This document shows, one piece after another, positions 45,500 to 54,294 of a stretch of 64,000 nucleotides of DNA. Numbering within the stretch: the first letter of the stretch is position 1; every line of letters starts with the position of its first letter. Made by a program: the position numbers and the translations under genes. The stretch is taken from the NCBI RefSeq assembly GCF_024385605.1, contig NZ_JANFOJ010000004.1, positions 1 to 64,000 on the forward strand, in the 5' to 3' direction. Source of the DNA: Sporolactobacillus sp. STSJ-5. GTDB lineage: Bacteria; Bacillota; Bacilli; Bacillales; Sporolactobacillaceae. The notes below the pieces were generated by a model. It made no database searches. It was not told where the DNA came from and saw only the letters and a program-made list of their open reading frames with translations.

Positions 45500-45979
45500 T
45501 TATTTTTTCGATAACAAATCAATAAGCTCTTGTTTGGTGCGAACAGTTTGAAACTTAGCAATCACGTCATCATCAGCGAGTAAAATGGCGACTCTTTGGA
45601 GCAATTTGATGTGCAAAACATTAGAATCTGTATTTTTAACCGCAAACAAAATGATCGTGCTTATTGGCTTCCCATCCAAAGATTCCCATTCAATTGGCTT
45701 CTGGGTTCGACCAATGGCAAGAGAAGTCCGGATCACACTTTCTGATTTTCCATGTGGAATGGCCACGCCTTCGCCTAGCCCTGTGATGCCTTCTTTCTCA
45801 CGATTTAGTACATCCTCCAGAAAATCTTTCTCATCATTAATACAATGATTCAAGTACAACAGGTGAATTAATTGCTCAATGGCTTCAAGCTTTGTCGCAG
45901 CTTCCAAATTCAAATCAATTAAATCTTCATTAATTACTTTTTTAATGTCCAGTTCATCTACACTCATTTGCATAGCCCT
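45500..45979 (-). CDS. PTS fructose-type IIA, first copy
   Basis: 159 aa from the ATG at 45979 (gaaggagg site); a frame to 46027 is not supported by a site. The phospho-histidine lies in GEGVAIPHGKS. It is one of two different IIA proteins encoded back to back, 64 bases apart. Confidence 0.9.
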   Translation of the reverse strand, partial: RAMQMSVDELDIKKVINEDLIDLNLEAATKLEAIEQLIHLLYLNHCINDEKDFLEDVLNREKEGITGLGEGVAIPHGKSESVIRTSLAIGRTQKPIEWESLDGKPISTIILFAVKNTDSNVLHIKLLQRVAILLADDDVIAKFQTVRTKQELIDLLSKK

Positions 45980-46043
45980 TTCCTCCTTCAGACTTGTTAA
46001 AATGACATAATGGATTCTGTTCTCCACAGGATTATCTATCTTT

Positions 46044-46487
46044 CTAAATGAACAAGCTTATCATTTCCCTGGTGTCTTTAGCCCTCATCATTTTTTCTAA
46101 AGTATTCTCATCAGATAAAACGCTTGCAAATTTTGAAAGAGCAATATTTCGCGCTCTTTGGATGGCATTATCTCGAACTGCGAGCAATACAATCAATTGA
46201 ACCTGTTCCGTGTCTTTAGATCCCCATGCTATCCCGGCATCTAGTCTTCCAATGGCAACAGAACTCTCAATCACTGCGTCCGAGATACCATGTGGCAGCG
46301 CAACACCCTTTCCTATTGTCGTGTCTCCATCCGCCTCCCTTTTAAGAACTTCTTCTGTAAAATCTTGAATACTATATATTTTTCTTTCATGAAACAACAT
46401 CTCTGACAAAGCTACTATGGACTCTTCTTTATTCGCTGCATGCAAATGAAGCGAAATGAGTTTTTCAGATAAAATTTCATGTGACAT
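46044..46487 (-). CDS. PTS fructose-type IIA, second copy
   Basis: A 147-aa domain with GKGVALPHGIS around the phospho-histidine. It overlaps the end of the regulator gene by 11 bases. Since that regulator lacks the C-terminal IIA domain often fused to this family, this protein may act as its phosphorylation partner in trans, leaving the other IIA for transport. Confidence 0.88.
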   Translation of the reverse strand: MSHEILSEKLISLHLHAANKEESIVALSEMLFHERKIYSIQDFTEEVLKREADGDTTIGKGVALPHGISDAVIESSVAIGRLDAGIAWGSKDTEQVQLIVLLAVRDNAIQRARNIALSKFASVLSDENTLEKMMRAKDTREMISLFI

Positions 46488-48012
46488 TTGCTGATTCCTT
46501 AGGACTATTGCTCCCTATCCTTTCATTTGCTTCTTTATAGTAGTCGTTGATAAACTTCTCTATATTATATTTATCCGTATCATTCAAAATCGGGCTCACT
46601 AGAAGAGTCGGCTTGTTGGCGTTGTGACGCGTTTTTACTGTAGATATGATTAAAGCAACATCAGCATAATCACTTTCTTTAATCCTGTGCTGTGCGACAA
46701 TTCTCTTAACGTTGATCTGTGGAAACATTTTTTTGATTTTCTCACTCAGAAGATGTGATGTACCAATGCCGCTAGTACATTCAATCAGAATGGGAATTTC
46801 TTTCATGAATTTATCAATCAGGATTTGGAAATACAATGTGATGTAGCCAACTTCTTCATCACTCAGAAAATCAGCATAATTCTCTTTTTCAACAACTTGA
46901 TAAACACATTGCTTCACTAAATCAAAGGTCCCGCCAAAATTAGTTCTAATAGAATTTAAAATTGGATTAACAATGTTTATTTTGTGATTCAATCGATAGA
47001 TCATCGAACACAAATGCGATGTTAATTGCTTATAAAGAACATCATCATCTTGAAAAAATAGTCCACTATTTTCAGACACTCTACTTACTAATTTGCTTGA
47101 TAAGTACATTGCCTGCCTACTCATTGGATCTTGATCCAACAAAGAATCATGATTTAGATTGCACGCCTTGAAAATGTAGTACAGCTCATTAAACTCATCA
47201 TTGTTTAGTTTAATCTGATAGAATTTTTCAATTTTATTCACTAACTCATAGGTAACGTGAAAAATTGCAGAATCATCTCTGATTTGATGAACGATTGGCT
47301 TGTTCGCATTAGGCTTTTGAATATTATTTGTATAGCCTTCAATCACTGAGAGCATGTAACAAAACATGGTTAAATAAGATGGCTGATCCAAGAATGCATT
47401 ATGTTCTTGCTGAACTTCATGAAGGAAATCCTTAACCTGGAACAATGTTGCATTTTTGACTTTCGTATGTTCAATGAACTCTGGAATATCATATTGATTA
47501 AATGGATCGCCATTCTGTTTTAAAAAGCCCTCTATAATAGATGAGCTTAATCGGAGCACATTAAGCTTATTGCCACAAATATGAGTCCCACTATTTTCTT
47601 TTAATAATTTAAGGTTGAACGGAACAATGGCCGCTTCAATATGTTTAAAATCATTAATGATCGAACTTTGACTGACGTAATATCTTTCCGATATTTTTTG
47701 AATAGATGTTTTGTATGGCGAGATTGCAAGCAAGTAAAGCAACAAATTGAGTCGTCGTTCTTCAGGCATTTGAAAGACCGGAGCACCACTCTCTGTTGTC
47801 TGTTTTTTGTTGACCAGCATATATCCTAGATTTTCTTTTTTCTCGATCCTATAATTTTGAGAAGAGGTCTCCGTTATCTGCTTCATATCCCGATAAATGG
47901 TTTTAGTTGATACTGCAAATTGACGACTTAGTTCAGCAGCAGTGATATAATCATTAGTTTGCTTTAAAATTTCCAGTATCCTCTTTTGGCGATCGTTCAA
48001 AGTATTTGTCAT
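46477..48012 (-). CDS. BglG/MtlR-type PTS-controlled regulator without IIA domain
   Basis: About 511 aa from the ATG at 48012. Order: DNA-binding HTH_11 (about 5-60, TAAELSRQFAVSTKTIYRDM), a second helix-turn-helix, a PRD region (about 200-390) and a GatB-like IIB domain (ILIECTSGIGTSHLL, phospho-cysteine present). The usual C-terminal IIA domain is missing and the next gene supplies one. As the N-terminus binds DNA rather than RNA, it should be a transcription activator whose state follows PTS phosphorylation. A cre box lies upstream. Confidence 0.9.
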   Translation of the reverse strand: MTNTLNDRQKRILEILKQTNDYITAAELSRQFAVSTKTIYRDMKQITETSSQNYRIEKKENLGYMLVNKKQTTESGAPVFQMPEERRLNLLLYLLAISPYKTSIQKISERYYVSQSSIINDFKHIEAAIVPFNLKLLKENSGTHICGNKLNVLRLSSSIIEGFLKQNGDPFNQYDIPEFIEHTKVKNATLFQVKDFLHEVQQEHNAFLDQPSYLTMFCYMLSVIEGYTNNIQKPNANKPIVHQIRDDSAIFHVTYELVNKIEKFYQIKLNNDEFNELYYIFKACNLNHDSLLDQDPMSRQAMYLSSKLVSRVSENSGLFFQDDDVLYKQLTSHLCSMIYRLNHKINIVNPILNSIRTNFGGTFDLVKQCVYQVVEKENYADFLSDEEVGYITLYFQILIDKFMKEIPILIECTSGIGTSHLLSEKIKKMFPQINVKRIVAQHRIKESDYADVALIISTVKTRHNANKPTLLVSPILNDTDKYNIEKFINDYYKEANERIGSNSPKESANVT

Positions 48013-48063
48013 ACTCAATTCACACCTCATTTCCTTTCTCTTTATAGTTTCATATTATTAAAA

Positions 48064-48077
48064 TGTAAGCGCATACA
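48064..48077. promoter_or_regulatory. cre box upstream of the fructose-type PTS operon
   Basis: TGTAAGCGCATACA fits the cre consensus at all fixed positions, 52 bases before the regulator start. Confidence 0.7.
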
Positions 48078-48886
48078 CAACTACATATATTTTAACAATT
48101 TTATGTCCGTATTAGTGTGGTTAGAAGCACGTAGGATACGTATCACTTCCCTCCTTAATAAGGATCAAACCCAGAGCATAGATACAGAACGTCAACAATC
48201 CAAGTCAGCTAAAGCATTTTTAATCACAGCCAAAGCACAAACATCAAAATGGCGTACGGATATCTTTCTAATTATGAATCTGATTCCTCTTGCAATGAAA
48301 TGATGTCGGCAATTAGGAACACCGGCGCAAAAGAATACGGTTATTAAGCGCATTACCTAGGGATAAACTTCACTCATTTTGGAAATTTTGGTTATTGATG
48401 TAGCTAAAGAGGATATGTACATAACAATGGAAATGAAAACATTGAAACAGATTACATACCTTAGTCTCTGTGGCGGATTGATTATATTTGTGTTCTTTTC
48501 TGCTTGCTTAGTTTCTCTTTGCTGCTCTCGTTCTTTTCGCAGGTTTTATGTCGCGCATGGTCATTGGATTCACACCAAAAACCTGGGGATCCGGAGTCCG
48601 AGCCTTCTTCTTCATGTATGTTTCACTTATGATTGTCATTATTTTAGTCTTTCAAGAAATACTTCGTCTCGATAAGAAGCATTTCCCACAACACTCTCTC
48701 ATCTTCACAGCACCTTTACAGGGCTTACCGTCTTAAATGGATATTTTCTGCATAGATGGGCATCAATCTAATGGTGCTGATTCTTTAATCAAATTTCAAT
48801 CAAAAATTCAAGGTGAAAGCCCATTAAATCATGTTAAAATAAAACTGTTAATTTAATAGTATTTATTTTGAGAGAAGGCAGCATTA
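48078..48886. other. intergenic; possible decayed small membrane-protein gene
   Basis: At about 48430-48736 (+) one frame gives a hydrophobic MKTLKQITYLSLCGGLIIFV piece; after a one-base shift near 48520 another gives AALVLFAGFMSRMVIGFT and a further helix. They could be one broken two-helix protein, but there is no clear ribosome site. The remainder, including a 48121-48300 frame ending NLIPLAMK, gave nothing I recognise. Confidence 0.3.
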
Positions 48887-49600
48887 ATGAAAAAATGGTA
48901 CGCACTCTGCTCTGTCCTTTTATTATTTTCTGCACTAAGTTTTTTTACAGTTAAGGTTAACCAAAGCCATATAAAGAGACTTAATGTCGATTATCAAATC
49001 AGCGGTAGTACATATGTCAATAAATCCTCCATTTCAAAAACAAAACTGTCCAAACGAACAAAACAAATTCTCGTTGTTGTTGGAAATGGTAGCCATGCAA
49101 AGATCCAGTTATGGCAGAAAAAAGGTAAGAAATGGTTGAAAAAAATGGCAACAAACGGACATGTTGGCAAATATGGGATTGGCAAAACACATGAAGGAGC
49201 CATGAAGACTCCTTATGGAGCCTATAAATTAACCTTTGCGTTTGGGACGAGTAATCCAGGCACAAAGTTGCCTTTCCGGAACATCACACCAAATTCATGG
49301 TGGGTAGAAGACAGCAATGATCCAAACTATAACACATGGCAGGAAGGCGGCTCTTTTAATAAACCAAGCGAGCACCTTATTGATTATCCGGTACAATACA
49401 AATATGGAATCGTGATCAACTATAACTCAAAACGAGTCCCATGGAAGGGATCCGGGTTCTTTGTTCATGTCTCAAACGGTGGCTATACCGCAGGATGCGT
49501 TTCACTGTCTCGCTCTAAAATGAACTATCTCATGAGAACGATCAAGCCGGGAGCATATATACTGAACATCAACAACGTCAATCAATTGAAACGCTTTTAA
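48887..49600 (+). CDS. L,D-transpeptidase (YkuD family)
   Basis: A 237-aa exported enzyme that makes or attaches 3-3 cross-links in peptidoglycan. Residues 1-24 are a signal anchor. The YkuD domain (about 58-230) carries the active-site run HVSNGGYTAGCVSL with H194 and catalytic C204. A gaagg site precedes the ATG, and a hairpin terminator follows. It stands alone. Confidence 0.9.
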   Translation: MKKWYALCSVLLLFSALSFFTVKVNQSHIKRLNVDYQISGSTYVNKSSISKTKLSKRTKQILVVVGNGSHAKIQLWQKKGKKWLKKMATNGHVGKYGIGKTHEGAMKTPYGAYKLTFAFGTSNPGTKLPFRNITPNSWWVEDSNDPNYNTWQEGGSFNKPSEHLIDYPVQYKYGIVINYNSKRVPWKGSGFFVHVSNGGYTAGCVSLSRSKMNYLMRTIKPGAYILNINNVNQLKRF

Positions 49601-49708
49601 AGTGAACGGCTAAATAAAGATTGCTATCTTAAGATAAATTGGTTATGCGCTATTTAACAGCAAACAAACAGCTCAACGATTCGATGAATCCAACTTGATC
49701 AAAACGAG

Positions 49709-49756
49709 AAAAAAATTGACCGGCAGCATGAGAATGCTAACCGATCGATTTTTTTG
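49709..49756 (+). terminator. intrinsic terminator after the L,D-transpeptidase
   Basis: An imperfect stem brings AAAAAAT-TGA-CCGG against CCGA-TCG-ATTTTTTT, with an inner AGCAT/ATGCT stem and a GAGA loop. It lies about 110 bases after the stop. Confidence 0.65.
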
Positions 49757-49808
49757 TTGCTTGTACGAAACGACTATTTGCTTAAACTGGTAGTCGTTTT
49801 AATATGAA

Positions 49809-49972
49809 TTATTTTTTCACTGTCTTTGCTAGTATATAACCAACTTTTCCCGAAGCAACGACCTTGTCCCATTTCTTTCCTTTGGTCAGGACTTTTACAG
49901 AAGTCTTTTTCTTCAGTGTCTTAACTTTGTGTGACTTAACAGATCCCGGTTTATGGGGCAGTGTTTACAAAA
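49809..49972 (-). pseudogene. orphan SH3-domain fragment
   Basis: On the minus strand, about 53 codons end at the stop 49809-49811. They read KPGSVKSHKVKTLKKKTSVK and then GKKWDKVVASGKVGYILA, a nearly complete bacterial SH3 domain like those at the C-termini of wall hydrolases. There is no start codon or upstream partner; the rest of the gene is gone. A plus-strand frame at 49864-50172 overlaps it and is not supported. Confidence 0.6.
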
Positions 49973-50403
49973 AAGAGAAACTGATTAACAAGCATTATAT
50001 TTGTACGCCATTAGTTAATAAGATACGCAAGTTTCATCCTCAGCTGCCATTTATCTGTAATCGTCAAAATAACCCACACCTAGTCAAATGGTATGAGCCT
50101 TGTTATGATTATTTTAGTAGTGAAAGGCAATTTGCAGAGATCCGATATTTTGCGAACCTAGGAAGAAGTTGACCATGCGCCTCTTCAGTCGGCTTATTTA
50201 CAACTAAGATCCTTCTAACCAAACCAAAGGCACCTCTCCCATTCCACCATTTTTCTAAGATTTTGTTCACAATTAAATCGTTATTCACTGTATTTTCATA
50301 TTTTTCTCATATTTAGTGATTGTATCTTGCTAATTTTCCTTCATAATAAGAATATGGATGATGAATCTACTCCGGGGAATTGGGAAATAGTACATCAGCT
50401 TTA

Positions 50404-50437
50404 GTGTTCGATCAGATACACAGTCTGGTGTGAGCAT
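50404..50437 (+). promoter_or_regulatory. hairpin leader of the 103-aa gene, copy 2
   Basis: TGTTC and ATCAG pair with CTGGT and GAGCA through several G-U pairs, preserving the copy 1 fold while the sequence has changed. The loop is again 9 bases. It lies 31 bases before the start codon. Confidence 0.55.
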
Positions 50438-50467
50438 GACAAATCTACTATTATTGGAGGCGTTGTA

Positions 50468-50779
50468 ATGGACAAAGGCAAGAGAACTTTTGTGAATGCG
50501 TGCATGGAGGCTATTTGTCAATGTGACACGAGTAACACCCACTATTTGTTTGAATTGAAAACCGGAGAACATGTTTATCGCGCGCAGCCCAGCCACCTTT
50601 CTATGTATAATAAGGACGGTTCCCTTGCCCAATTAATCGGCATGTTAAATCCTGCTTTTATTCGTACGTACCATGATTACATCAGCAACCATGCAGAGCA
50701 TGGACGAATTTGGCTCCACCAAGAATTACAAAACTTTTTGAAGGCATTCAACAATAAAGACGAAGAATACGGCTTCTAA
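50468..50779 (+). CDS. conserved hypothetical 103-aa protein, copy 2
   Basis: 103 aa, ATG with a ggagg site. It differs from copy 1 (39780-40091) at residues 7, 9, 12, 18, 40-42, 46, 49, 53 and 55 only. The following noncoding 150 bases are also similar. An extra cysteine (G12C) gives C-x4-C-x-C. No family recognised. Confidence 0.7.
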   Translation: MDKGKRTFVNACMEAICQCDTSNTHYLFELKTGEHVYRAQPSHLSMYNKDGSLAQLIGMLNPAFIRTYHDYISNHAEHGRIWLHQELQNFLKAFNNKDEEYGF

Positions 50780-50819
50780 GCTCAGCTCTAGCTGAACAGA
50801 AACCATAGTCTAATGAAAT

Positions 50820-51000
50820 CCCCTTTACGCCGAAACCGCATGCGAACCGGCATGTCGACGAACAGCATTCCAATCCAGGCTTGCTTTTCTTTTGGTCGAA
50901 CAATCCAATACTGATGCAAGAAGGACATCTCCGTGTCAATTCCATTGCACGACTCAGAGATGTCTTTTTCATTTCTGAATCAACGGTTAAGTCTCCTTCT
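50820..51000 (-). pseudogene. partial copy of the convergent 103-aa frame
   Basis: The minus strand retains YWIVRPKEKQAWIGMLFVDM in the frame of the gene at 40140-40451. An insertion near 50915-50935 and lack of the 5' half mean that no full protein can be made. Confidence 0.45.
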
Positions 51001-51235
51001 GATTCTGCACTCCCCTATTTCCTTAACAATTCTGATGTAATCTTAAAATCTATTCGTTTATTTACATATTTTTAAATTCTCCCCACCATTTCCGAACCAT
51101 GCCTCCTATCTATAAAACATAGAGCAAAAATATACCAATATCTGCTTCATCCCCCCGCCACCGCCTCTTTAATCCACGCACCACAACATTCAGCTTCAAC
51201 CCAAAAACTGAATCCCCGAAAGGAGCCCCACCATT

Positions 51236-51826
51236 ATGCCATTTACCGACTATTTTGCTGCCCCGTTCGAGCCTGAGTGCTATGCCTTCGAGAGACTGAT
51301 GCAAAAGTATGAACCGAAAATCCGAAAAACCGTCAAACGCTATAACGACATGTACAAGCAGTATTTATGTCCCGCCGATTATGACGATCTGCTGCAAACC
51401 GCGCAGTATGCATTCTCAGAAGCCAATGACAAATTCGACATCACAAAAGTTGCGCCGGACAAAAATCCAGAACATGTGTTCATCGCCTTCGCTGCTCGAA
51501 CGATGGAAGGCCGACTCTCCGACTACCTCCGCAAACACTACAAGAACAAAAGTCGAGAAGTATACGAACGCGACGACTCCGCCTATGACATTCCCGATGA
51601 AGCTACCGAGTCACTGAACAGGCAAATGCTGCGCATCCTCCAAGATCACCTTCCCACACTCACCCCGCGCGAGGCCCTCTACATCAAGCTTTCCGTCTTT
51701 CATGATTGGAGTACTGAACAAATCGCCGAAGCTGCCCATGTCTCCGAGCACACGGTTCGCTCCTGGAAAAAAAGCTTGCGTAAAAAGTTAGCACCTTTAA
51801 AAGATGAATTGAAAAAACGAAAATAA
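51236..51826 (+). CDS. sigma-70-family RNA polymerase sigma factor
   Basis: A 196-aa protein. The region-2-like part lies at about 25-105 (VKRYNDMYKQYLCPADYDDLLQTAQYAF), and a region-4 helix-turn-helix at about 145-190 (WSTEQIAEAAHVSEHTVRSWKK). Size and domain spacing resemble small alternative or phage/competence-type sigma factors. An aaaggag site lies 9 bases before the ATG. No anti-sigma gene adjoins it. Target promoters unknown; the orphan transcript unit just downstream at 52.1 kb is a candidate. Confidence 0.82.
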   Translation: MPFTDYFAAPFEPECYAFERLMQKYEPKIRKTVKRYNDMYKQYLCPADYDDLLQTAQYAFSEANDKFDITKVAPDKNPEHVFIAFAARTMEGRLSDYLRKHYKNKSREVYERDDSAYDIPDEATESLNRQMLRILQDHLPTLTPREALYIKLSVFHDWSTEQIAEAAHVSEHTVRSWKKSLRKKLAPLKDELKKRK

Positions 51827-51833
51827 GCAGTTA

Positions 51834-51882
51834 AAAAATCGATCGGTTCAACAGAAACAATGCTAATCCGGTCGATTTTTTG
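51834..51882 (+). terminator. intrinsic terminator after the sigma factor
   Basis: AAAAAATCGATCGG (51834-51847) faces CCGGTCGATTTTTT (51868-51881), closing a loop of about 20 bases, with a T-run. Confidence 0.75.
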
Positions 51883-52099
51883 TTTTCGACTGTACAATGG
51901 TGGAACGAATAGGAAAATATATATATAAGATATTTTCTGCGGAGAATTGGAAACGACCATTATGTTGTCTAGATATCTTATAACCCTATACACATCCATA
52001 TAAATAATCATATAGACTTAGTCTTATCGTATTATTTTGTCGGAATTGTGAACAGATAGGTATTAATTATCTAATTTTTTGAAAATAAATATTCCTATT

Positions 52100-52526
52100 T
52101 ATAGAAAAATTTAGTATTATGAAAACAAGGAGGTGAAGCGAAGCGTTAACGCAATAAAGCAAAAAGAAACCCTCAGTGAATCAAAAGGCGCTTGATTCAT
52201 TAGCACCTCGATAGTCAAAGCAAGTCCGCGTAAGAACCAAGCTAGACCTCGCCTGAATGATCAGTGGATCACAACTGCTGATCCTCCTGCTTCCTCGAAG
52301 CGCCAACCGCCTCCTTACTGGACAGGGATACATAGAAGAAGTCCACATCGTTTTATTCATCTAGTCAGTCACACGGCACCTATTACTGTCGCACCTCAAC
52401 GGATTTGATACCAAATCACCGAATCAACACGTACGCACGTCATGAACGTCTCAAGCGAACATTTCGTTCGACTGATCGATAATATTAGAGCAGCCGTCCT
52501 TGTTATGAGACGACTGCTCATTTTTT
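52100..52526 (+). ncRNA. candidate terminator-ended transcript without an intact gene
   Basis: A perfect aaggagg lies at 52128-52134, but no ATG frame follows. An 8-bp hairpin (TGAATCAA/TTGATTCA, 52177-52199) is present. From a GTG at 52135 one frame reads KRSVNAIKQKETLSESKGA, hits TGA, then stays open for about 70 codons (SPRKNQARPRLNDQWITTAD and on, Pro-rich). It may be a broken gene or a structured RNA. The unit ends in a strong terminator at 52488-52526. Confidence 0.35.
52488..52526 (+). terminator. intrinsic terminator
   Basis: GAGCAG-C-CGTC pairs with GACG-A-CTGCTC (one mismatch), followed by T6. Nothing with a normal reading frame lies directly upstream. Confidence 0.75.
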
Positions 52527-52639
52527 AGTCCACCCACTTTGCTACCAATCATTCAATACATCATTGTTCCGATCTACTATCAGACTGAACATTGATACAA
52601 AACTCTTTTCCACAACTTCCACCTACTCCATGACCAAAT

Positions 52640-52870
52640 AGGAACAGGTCAACCAATGAATGCGTTCCCCAGATGAAATCTTTCGTAACAGCTTTCCTTT
52701 GATCATACAATCCCATGTATTCATCGGACATATCCGCGTCAATCAGATTGCGCCATTAACTTCCAGAGTCATTGGTTGACTCGCACGCTAAAGATAATAC
52801 AATCGGCAATGACCGGACAGATGTTTTTTTCAATCCTCCCCACCATTTCCAAACCATGTTCCCTATCAAT
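52640..52870. repeat. degenerate third copy of the 50.9-51.1 kb repeat
   Basis: The block near 52724-52755 (catcggacatatccgcgtca) resembles 50918-50940, and 52837-52870 (cctccccaccatttccaaac) resembles 51079-51112. Order and spacing differ from the better copies, so this is an old, eroded copy. No gene is present in 52527-53001. Confidence 0.5.
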
Positions 52871-53001
52871 GGCTCAATTCTAGATTATCTAATACAGAGC
52901 GTATCCAGTCTCCGGCCTTCATCGTGAGATACCACAGCAGCAGAGGGGAAGTAATGTGACTGCCTTAAACAGTGAAGCCGCTTTACTATGGCCTACAACG
53001 A

Positions 53002-53038
53002 AAAATAAAAACGCCACTTAGCAGAATGCTGTGGCGTT
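53002..53038 (-). terminator. intrinsic terminator of the galactitol-type PTS operon
   Basis: AACGCCAC (53010-53017) pairs with GTGGCGTT (53031-53038); on the minus strand a T-rich tract follows. It is 46 bases beyond the last stop. Confidence 0.85.
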
Positions 53039-53083
53039 AACGATAGTGTCTTCCTATGAAGAAATATTGAAACAAGCAAATTC

Positions 53084-53632
53084 CTATTCGATATTAGCGT
53101 GGTGAGCTTCCATAAAATTTTCGTCTCTACCAAGAGTTTGAGCTAACGACAATACCGCTGTTTCGAGTGTGATAAATGCCGTTTGTTCAAAAAGTGCACC
53201 CATTGGTTGTTTTGAGGTACGTTCCTTGGAAAACTTAGTATCCGTTGGGATGAGCACGCTGATGTCTGTTTCCTGAGCAAGTTTCGAGTTCGTATTGGTG
53301 GTGACAACAGCTGTTTTCCCTCCAAGTTTGTGGACCCTCCTAAGGTTTTCCAGCAATGCGGAACTATTGCCGGAACCAGATATGATGAGATAGAGATCCC
53401 CAGTCTGGATTGGCGGGCAGCTTACTTCACCAATTACATGGGGTTTTAAGCCCAAATGTGACAACCGGTTGGCAAACATCTTTGCTACGAGTCCTGAACG
53501 CCCGCGACCGTCAAGAAATATTGCATCTACCTCTTGGATCGCAGAGAGCAGTTTCTGTAGTGCGATAGAATCCACTTGGACATCTGAGATCTCACTCAGA
53601 ATGAGTTTGAAATTCTGACTTAGATTATTCAC
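53084..53632 (-). CDS. hxlB: SIS-domain 6-phospho-3-hexuloisomerase-like protein
   Basis: A 182-aa single SIS domain. DGRGRSGLVAKMFANRLSHLG, then ISGSGNSSALL and the C-terminal MGALFEQTAFITLE, follow 6-phospho-3-hexuloisomerase, which interconverts D-arabino-3-hexulose-6-phosphate and fructose-6-phosphate. No hexulose-6-phosphate synthase is encoded nearby, so the classical formaldehyde pathway is not indicated. As the last gene of a PTS operon, it may bring a 3-keto hexose phosphate into glycolysis. Confidence 0.85.
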   Translation of the reverse strand: MNNLSQNFKLILSEISDVQVDSIALQKLLSAIQEVDAIFLDGRGRSGLVAKMFANRLSHLGLKPHVIGEVSCPPIQTGDLYLIISGSGNSSALLENLRRVHKLGGKTAVVTTNTNSKLAQETDISVLIPTDTKFSKERTSKQPMGALFEQTAFITLETAVLSLAQTLGRDENFMEAHHANIE

Positions 53633-53637
53633 GTTTC

Positions 53638-54294
53638 TCAGGCCCCCAGTAAAGACAAAATGTTTTGTTCTGGGTTTTCGGCTTTGACAATATAACCACC
53701 AGAGACATACTCATCAACATGTGCACTAGCTTCTTTAAGTTTCCTCAACGTCTGATCCGTAATGCCACCGTCTATTTCGATTTTGAACTGCAAGTTGTGC
53801 TCCTGACGAATGTTATTAAGTTCTTTGACTTTTTCAGCCATCCCCAACAGGAAGTGGGATGCACGGTGACCTGGAGCGGTCGTCATCACCAAGACGCGAT
53901 CCAAATGCGGAAGAATTGGCACAATACTTGATAGGCCTCTCGCCGGGCTGAGTGCCACACCGGCTTGAACACCAGCCTCATCGAGCTGCTGCGCAATATA
54001 GAACAGATCTCCCTGTGCATCTGAGTGTACGGTCACGCTTGACGCGCCGGCTTTAATCACGGTGTCAAGCAGAGCCTCAGGCTGTGTTACCATCAAATGG
54101 ACATCTAAAAAAAAGTCGGTGTTGGCGTGTAGCCATGAGATCAGACGGTCGTTTAAGCCCATATCCGGCACATAATGACCATCCATCATGTCAATGTGCA
54201 ATCCGTGAATTTTTGTTTTTTTAAACGAGTCTAGTAGACTCATCATCTTGTCTGGGGTTGCATCAAGGATCGATGGATAGATGGTATTACTCAT
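53638..54294 (-). CDS. ribulose/allulose-phosphate 3-epimerase family protein
   Basis: 218 aa from the ATG at 54294 (aaaggag site), overlapping the upstream SIS gene by 8 bases. TIM barrel of the Rpe/AlsE family: PSILDATPDKM, HIDMMDGHYVPDMG and DVHLMVTQP carry the metal-binding residues, and EIDGGIT is near the end. It epimerises carbon 3 of a ketose phosphate. The VMTTAPGHRAS stretch departs from the usual VNPGFGGQ of housekeeping Rpe, so a specialised substrate is likely. Confidence 0.86.
   Translation of the reverse strand: MSNTIYPSILDATPDKMMSLLDSFKKTKIHGLHIDMMDGHYVPDMGLNDRLISWLHANTDFFLDVHLMVTQPEALLDTVIKAGASSVTVHSDAQGDLFYIAQQLDEAGVQAGVALSPARGLSSIVPILPHLDRVLVMTTAPGHRASHFLLGMAEKVKELNNIRQEHNLQFKIEIDGGITDQTLRKLKEASAHVDEYVSGGYIVKAENPEQNILSLLGA

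Noticed and set aside
48078-48350. Third copy of the 103-aa gene (a frame ending KEYGY near 48340)
   Set aside because: Only the last few residues resemble it; the preceding bases do not align with either real copy.
49864-50172. 102-codon plus-strand frame
   Set aside because: Its first third is antisense to the SH3 remnant. The remainder resembles no family and has no start signal.
53084-54294. Ribulose monophosphate formaldehyde fixation pathway
   Set aside because: A hexuloisomerase-like gene is present, but the neighbouring barrel protein resembles 3-epimerases (two metal-site HID/DVH motifs) rather than hexulose-6-phosphate synthase, and the operon is PTS-linked.
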